From Berkiella_A sp964633725 (GTDB taxonomy: Bacteria; Pseudomonadota; Gammaproteobacteria; Berkiellales; Berkiellaceae), in NCBI GenBank assembly GCA_964633725.1, contig CAZWHY010000008.1, positions 1 through 64,000 of the forward strand: 64,000 nucleotides of DNA, written 5' to 3'. A program made the translations under genes and the position numbers. The notes beneath the pieces are model-generated. The model was not told the origin of the DNA. It saw only the letters and a program-made list of their open reading frames with translations, and searched no databases. Numbering within the stretch: the first letter of the stretch is position 1; the number at the start of each line of letters is the position of its first letter. Positions 60,994 through 64,000 of the stretch are shown here, in pieces.

Positions 60994-61028
60994 AATGTAA
61001 TACCTTAACTATCATGTCATCTAAAAAT

Positions 61029-62129
61029 TTAGACTTCTTCTTTATTTTTAATATCTTTTCCCAGAACACCGCGGCGTACTTGGTCACGCTCAATAGACTC
61101 AAAGAGAGCGGTAAAGTTCCCTTCGCCAAAACCATCGTTACCTTTTCTTTGGATAATCTCAAAAAATATGGGGCCTATGACGTTTTGAGTGAAAATTTGC
61201 AACAGCAATCCTTCTTTACTTTCAATCGAGCCATCTATTAATATTTTGTTGTTACGCATTCTTTCGAGATCTTCATTGTGACCGGGAATGCGTTTATCGA
61301 CGACTTCATAATAAGTATCCGGAACGGTTAAGAATTCTAAATTGCTAGATTTTAAGCTTTCGACCGTGGTATAAATATCATCGGTTGTCAGGGCAATGTG
61401 TTGTATGCCTTCGCCTTTGTATTCTTTTAAATATTCCTCTATTTGAGAAACATCATCTTTAGATTGATTCAGTGGGATTTTGATTTTGCCGCAAGGGCTA
61501 GATAAGGCGCGACTGGTTAAGCCTGTCATTTCGCCTTCAATGTCAAAAAAACGAATTTCAAAGAAGCCAAATACTTTGCAATAAAAATCAGTCCAGCGAT
61601 CCATTTCGCCTTTGTAAACATTGTGGGTTAGGTGATCAATCAGATTGAGACCGTGGCCTTTGGGGGTTTTGTCTATATTGGGCAGGAAATTAAAATCATT
61701 TTCATATAGGTTATTATTAGTAGTATATTGGTCAACCAGATAGAGCAAGCTGCCGCCAATGCCTTCAATGGCTAATTGATTTAAGTCATTTTCGGCGCGG
61801 GGTTTTGCACCTAATTGTATGGCTCTTTCATAGGCCATTTTGGCATCTTTGACTCTGAAAGCCATACTGCAAGCGCATGGACCATGGCGCCTGGAGAAGT
61901 CTTCTGCATGAGAGCCTTTAACTTTATTTAACAAAAAATTAACACCATTTTGCCTATATAAAATAATATCTTTAGTTTTATGTTGTGCTATCGGTGTCAT
62001 GCCGAGTTGTTTGAATAAGTCATCTAAGTCGGCTGAATTGGAACCGGAAAATTCTACAAATTCAAAACCATCCAATTGCATTGGGTTGTCTGGGTTTTGA
62101 ACCGTGTGGCTTTTTAGTTGTGTTTTCAT
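61029..62129 (-). CDS. hpd: 4-hydroxyphenylpyruvate dioxygenase
   Basis: 366 residues. Non-heme Fe(II) dioxygenase making homogentisate. Visible iron ligands are His in LNLIDHLTHNV, His in IQHIALTTDDIY and Glu in IGPIFFEIIQRKG; also FTQNVIGPIFFE, RRHGPCACSMAFRV. GGAG lies 7 nt before the ATG. First gene of the operon. Homogentisate oxidation can yield pyomelanin, as known in Legionella; the dioxygenase gene hmgA is not in this window. Confidence 0.95.
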   Translation of the reverse strand: MKTQLKSHTVQNPDNPMQLDGFEFVEFSGSNSADLDDLFKQLGMTPIAQHKTKDIILYRQNGVNFLLNKVKGSHAEDFSRRHGPCACSMAFRVKDAKMAYERAIQLGAKPRAENDLNQLAIEGIGGSLLYLVDQYTTNNNLYENDFNFLPNIDKTPKGHGLNLIDHLTHNVYKGEMDRWTDFYCKVFGFFEIRFFDIEGEMTGLTSRALSSPCGKIKIPLNQSKDDVSQIEEYLKEYKGEGIQHIALTTDDIYTTVESLKSSNLEFLTVPDTYYEVVDKRIPGHNEDLERMRNNKILIDGSIESKEGLLLQIFTQNVIGPIFFEIIQRKGNDGFGEGNFTALFESIERDQVRRGVLGKDIKNKEEV

Positions 62130-62329
62130 TGGGTAACTCCATTTTAATAAGTTGACTTATTGATCCCTAATTTACCAAATACCCTAGAGTAAAGAATGCG
62201 GTTTGCCAAGTGAAAACGTTATTGCATCGCAGGATATTTAAATTATGCAGTACGGTAACTTGCAATGCCGTGTGTTGGCAAGTACTCTAATTTATCGTAT
62301 GACTCAGCAGTATCAAGTAGGTTAATTAA

Positions 62330-63553
62330 ATGAAATGGCAAGCCTTAAATAGAGTTTTTGGAGGGGCATTATTAGTCGCAGGAACGTGTATAGGCGCTGG
62401 TATGCTGGGAGTACCCATTGCAACGGCTGCCGCGGGATTTTATCCCTCTGTTGTGGCGTTTGTTTTTTGTTGGGCAATGATGACACTCAGTGCTTTTTTA
62501 ATGCTAGAAATTTCATTATGCTACCCAGAAGGTAGTAATCTGATTAGTATGGCCAAAGCCACATTAGGGCGTTCTGGTCAATGGATTGCATGGTTTTGTT
62601 ATCTGCTTTTCTTATATTCTTTGATGGCGGCTTATACTTCTGGTGGTGCCGGTATTATTGCGAAAATATTCAATAAATTGGGCATTCATGAGTCATTTAG
62701 CTTGTACGCTTTTATTGGGTTTTTTGCGGCGGTGGTTTATTTGGGCACAAAGTGGGTGGATGGTATCAATCGCATTATGATGGTTGGTTTAATTATTGCT
62801 TACGTAGCCCTGGTTTCCCTTGCTGCACCAGAGGTTAAAGTTGAGAAATTAAATGAGGGTAGCGCACAATTTTTGTTTATGGCTGCGCCTTTGTTGGTGA
62901 CAGCTTTTGGCTTCCACCTATTGATACCGAGTCTAAAAAATTATATGCATTCTCATGTCAAAGAATTACGTCTGGCTATTTTTTTCGGTGGTCTATTGCC
63001 ACTGGTTGTTTACTTATTGTGGGAATACATTGTCCTTGGCCTTGTGCCGGTTTATGGCTCCGCAGGGCTGCTGGCGATTGATCAATCCCCACAGCCAGTT
63101 GTGGCATTGACGCAGGCGCTTAGTGATACGCTCAACAATCAATGGGTCACCTTATTTGCCAGAACATTTGGATTTTGTGCAATATTGACTTCATTTGTTG
63201 GGGTGGCATTAGGGTTGTTTGATTTTTTATCAGATGGCTTTCAGATCAAAAAATCCCCTGTGGGTAAGAGCATGCTTACAGTGCTGACATTTTTACCACC
63301 CGCATTATTTTCATTATTTTATCCAGCTGGTTTTTTATTGGCTTTAAGGTATGCTGGAATATTCGCGGCAATCCTTTTAGTTATGTACCCTGCACTTATG
63401 GTGTGGAGCCATAGATATCGTTTAAAGCAAAAAAGCGAGTATCAAGTTTTTGGCGGTCGAGGGGTATTATTGCTGGTGATGATTTTCGGTTTCGGGGTTA
63501 TTTGTTTAGAAGTCTTGCAAGAGCTCCATTTATTGCCTCTGCCGAATGTGTAG
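62330..63553 (+). CDS. Aromatic amino acid permease (TyrP/Mtr family)
   Basis: 407 residues, 11 membrane segments, HAAAP family: FGGALLVAGTCIGAGMLGVPIATAAAGFYPSV and SALTSGGAGI-like AYTSGGAGIIAKIF, VTAFGFHLLIPSLKNYM. Family members import tyrosine or tryptophan with protons. Being divergent from hpd and upstream of a HisC-like aminotransferase, tyrosine is the best guess. The divergent spacer (62130-62329) has an inverted pair TTGCCAA/TTGGCAA but no clear TyrR box. Confidence 0.88.
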   Translation: MKWQALNRVFGGALLVAGTCIGAGMLGVPIATAAAGFYPSVVAFVFCWAMMTLSAFLMLEISLCYPEGSNLISMAKATLGRSGQWIAWFCYLLFLYSLMAAYTSGGAGIIAKIFNKLGIHESFSLYAFIGFFAAVVYLGTKWVDGINRIMMVGLIIAYVALVSLAAPEVKVEKLNEGSAQFLFMAAPLLVTAFGFHLLIPSLKNYMHSHVKELRLAIFFGGLLPLVVYLLWEYIVLGLVPVYGSAGLLAIDQSPQPVVALTQALSDTLNNQWVTLFARTFGFCAILTSFVGVALGLFDFLSDGFQIKKSPVGKSMLTVLTFLPPALFSLFYPAGFLLALRYAGIFAAILLVMYPALMVWSHRYRLKQKSEYQVFGGRGVLLLVMIFGFGVICLEVLQELHLLPLPNV

Positions 63554-63624
63554 GTTGTAATGGTTGTTGAATTTGAAAGCGCATAAAATTTAAAAATAAA
63601 AATATTTCTTTCCAGGACATAATA

Positions 63625-64000
63625 ATGAAAACAAATATACTAAATTTGGTTAATCCTTGTATTTTAGATGTCAATCCTTACCAACCCGGTAAAAATTTAA
63701 ACGCGTGCCAGCGAGAGTATGGTTTAACGCATTTTGTTAAGCTGGCCAGCAATGAAAATCCTTTAGGCCCTAGTCCCAAAGTTATGCAAGCCATCCACGA
63801 TGCTATTTCGCAAATTGCCAATTACCCTGATAACCAATGTTATGATTTACGAAAAGCGCTGAGTGAACATTATCAGGTCGCATTTGACCAGTTTATAGTA
63901 GGCAATGGCTCGGAAGAGATTTTAAAAATGCTTCTAGAAGTGTTTGTCATGCCAGGACAAGAAGTTATCTTTGGTCAATATGCTTTTATGGCGTATGAAA
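63625..64000 (+). CDS. hisC: HisC-like PLP aminotransferase (5' part)
   Basis: The frame begins at ATG 63625 (AGGA ~9 nt upstream) and runs off the right edge, 125 codons visible. DVNPYQPGK, KLASNENPLGPSPKVMQAI, ANYPDNQCYDLRKALSEHY, and VGNGSEEILKMLLEVF are the N-terminal signatures of histidinol-phosphate aminotransferase. The PLP lysine is outside. Next to the tyrosine permease and hpd it may serve as aromatic aminotransferase, forming 4-hydroxyphenylpyruvate; this is inference. Confidence 0.9.
   Translation, partial: MKTNILNLVNPCILDVNPYQPGKNLNACQREYGLTHFVKLASNENPLGPSPKVMQAIHDAISQIANYPDNQCYDLRKALSEHYQVAFDQFIVGNGSEEILKMLLEVFVMPGQEVIFGQYAFMAYE

Noticed and set aside
62130..62329. TyrR box between hpd and the permease
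   Set aside because: Only a TTTAC/GTAAA pair with 13 nt between and a TTGCCAA/TTGGCAA pair are seen; spacing does not fit TGTAAA-N6-TTTACA.
1..64000. Prophage or integrative conjugative element
   Set aside because: No integrase, phage structural or conjugation gene cluster was seen; the TraT-like gene alone is a common chromosomal lipoprotein.

Overview
The window looks like a low-GC gammaproteobacterial chromosome from an intracellular, Legionellales-like bacterium (Coxiella/Legionella/Berkiella/Rickettsiella relatives). Reasons: housekeeping proteins are gammaproteobacterial; gene orders such as rpsF-rpsR-rplI-dnaB-alr, dapA-(bamC)-purC, ypjD-corB opposite ffh, and rpsP-rimM-trmD-rplS are typical of that class; there is an IcmD/DotP-like gene and a tandem pair of IcmL/DotI-like genes (families tied to Dot/Icm type IVB secretion); and there is a large protein with a eukaryotic-type RasGEF domain. 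Genus cannot be fixed from the sequence alone. No tRNA, rRNA or CRISPR array was seen.

Layout. 1-1.2 kb: 5' part of an unknown gene whose C-terminal coding end is a Q/E/R-rich tandem repeat, cut by the window edge. 1.4-5.3 kb: rpsF-rpsR-rplI (with a leader that fits the S6:S18-binding RNA motif), a terminator, then dnaB-alr. 5.3-11.4 kb: two recently duplicated mosaic membrane-associated unknown genes and a further large unknown gene. 11.4-14.4 kb: amino-acid antiporter, TrpR-like repressor, GNAT enzyme with an odd start, orphan IcmD-like gene. 14.4-14.6 kb: AT-rich spacer with three DnaA-box matches. 14.6-21.5 kb: bepA-like protease, perM-like permease, PIN-PhoH ATPase, gcvR-like, dapA, a miniature bamC, purC. 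21.6-24.7 kb: toxin-antitoxin pair, then a reverse transsulfuration pair (CBS, cystathionine lyase). 24.9-28.0 kb: two unknown proteins that share a motif resembling His-Me finger nucleases.

28-40.7 kb: glycosyltransferase-GtrA fusion with a phosphatase-like partner, CAAX-type protease, ccmF-ccmG-ccmH-ccmI (late cytochrome c maturation; ccmABCDE are not here), then an islet of two methyltransferases closed by a second, decayed ccmI 3' end, followed by the RasGEF protein. 40.7-43.7 kb: IcmL-like pair, cyclase-family hydrolase, unknown gene. 43.7-52.5 kb: corB, ypjD, ffh, DUF805, EamA transporter, rpsP-rimM-trmD-rplS, ogt, dsbC. 52.6-58.7 kb: small peptide with a leader-like N-terminus, ETF-QO, etfBA, TraT-like lipoprotein and a RAYT-type transposase bracketed by repeats. 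58.8-64 kb: Nudix hydrolase, tyrosine catabolism genes (hpd, fahA, maiA) divergent from an aromatic amino-acid permease and the start of a HisC-like aminotransferase.

How parts fit: permease, aminotransferase, HPPD, maleylacetoacetate isomerase and fumarylacetoacetase together make most of a tyrosine-to-fumarate/acetoacetate route (homogentisate dioxygenase is not in view), and ETF/ETF-QO, Ccm and amino-acid transporters suit an organism living on host amino acids. Accessory genes interleaved with the core (RasGEF protein, paralog pair, nuclease-like pair, secreted-methyltransferase candidate) look like a host-interaction repertoire, but translocation is inferred, not shown.
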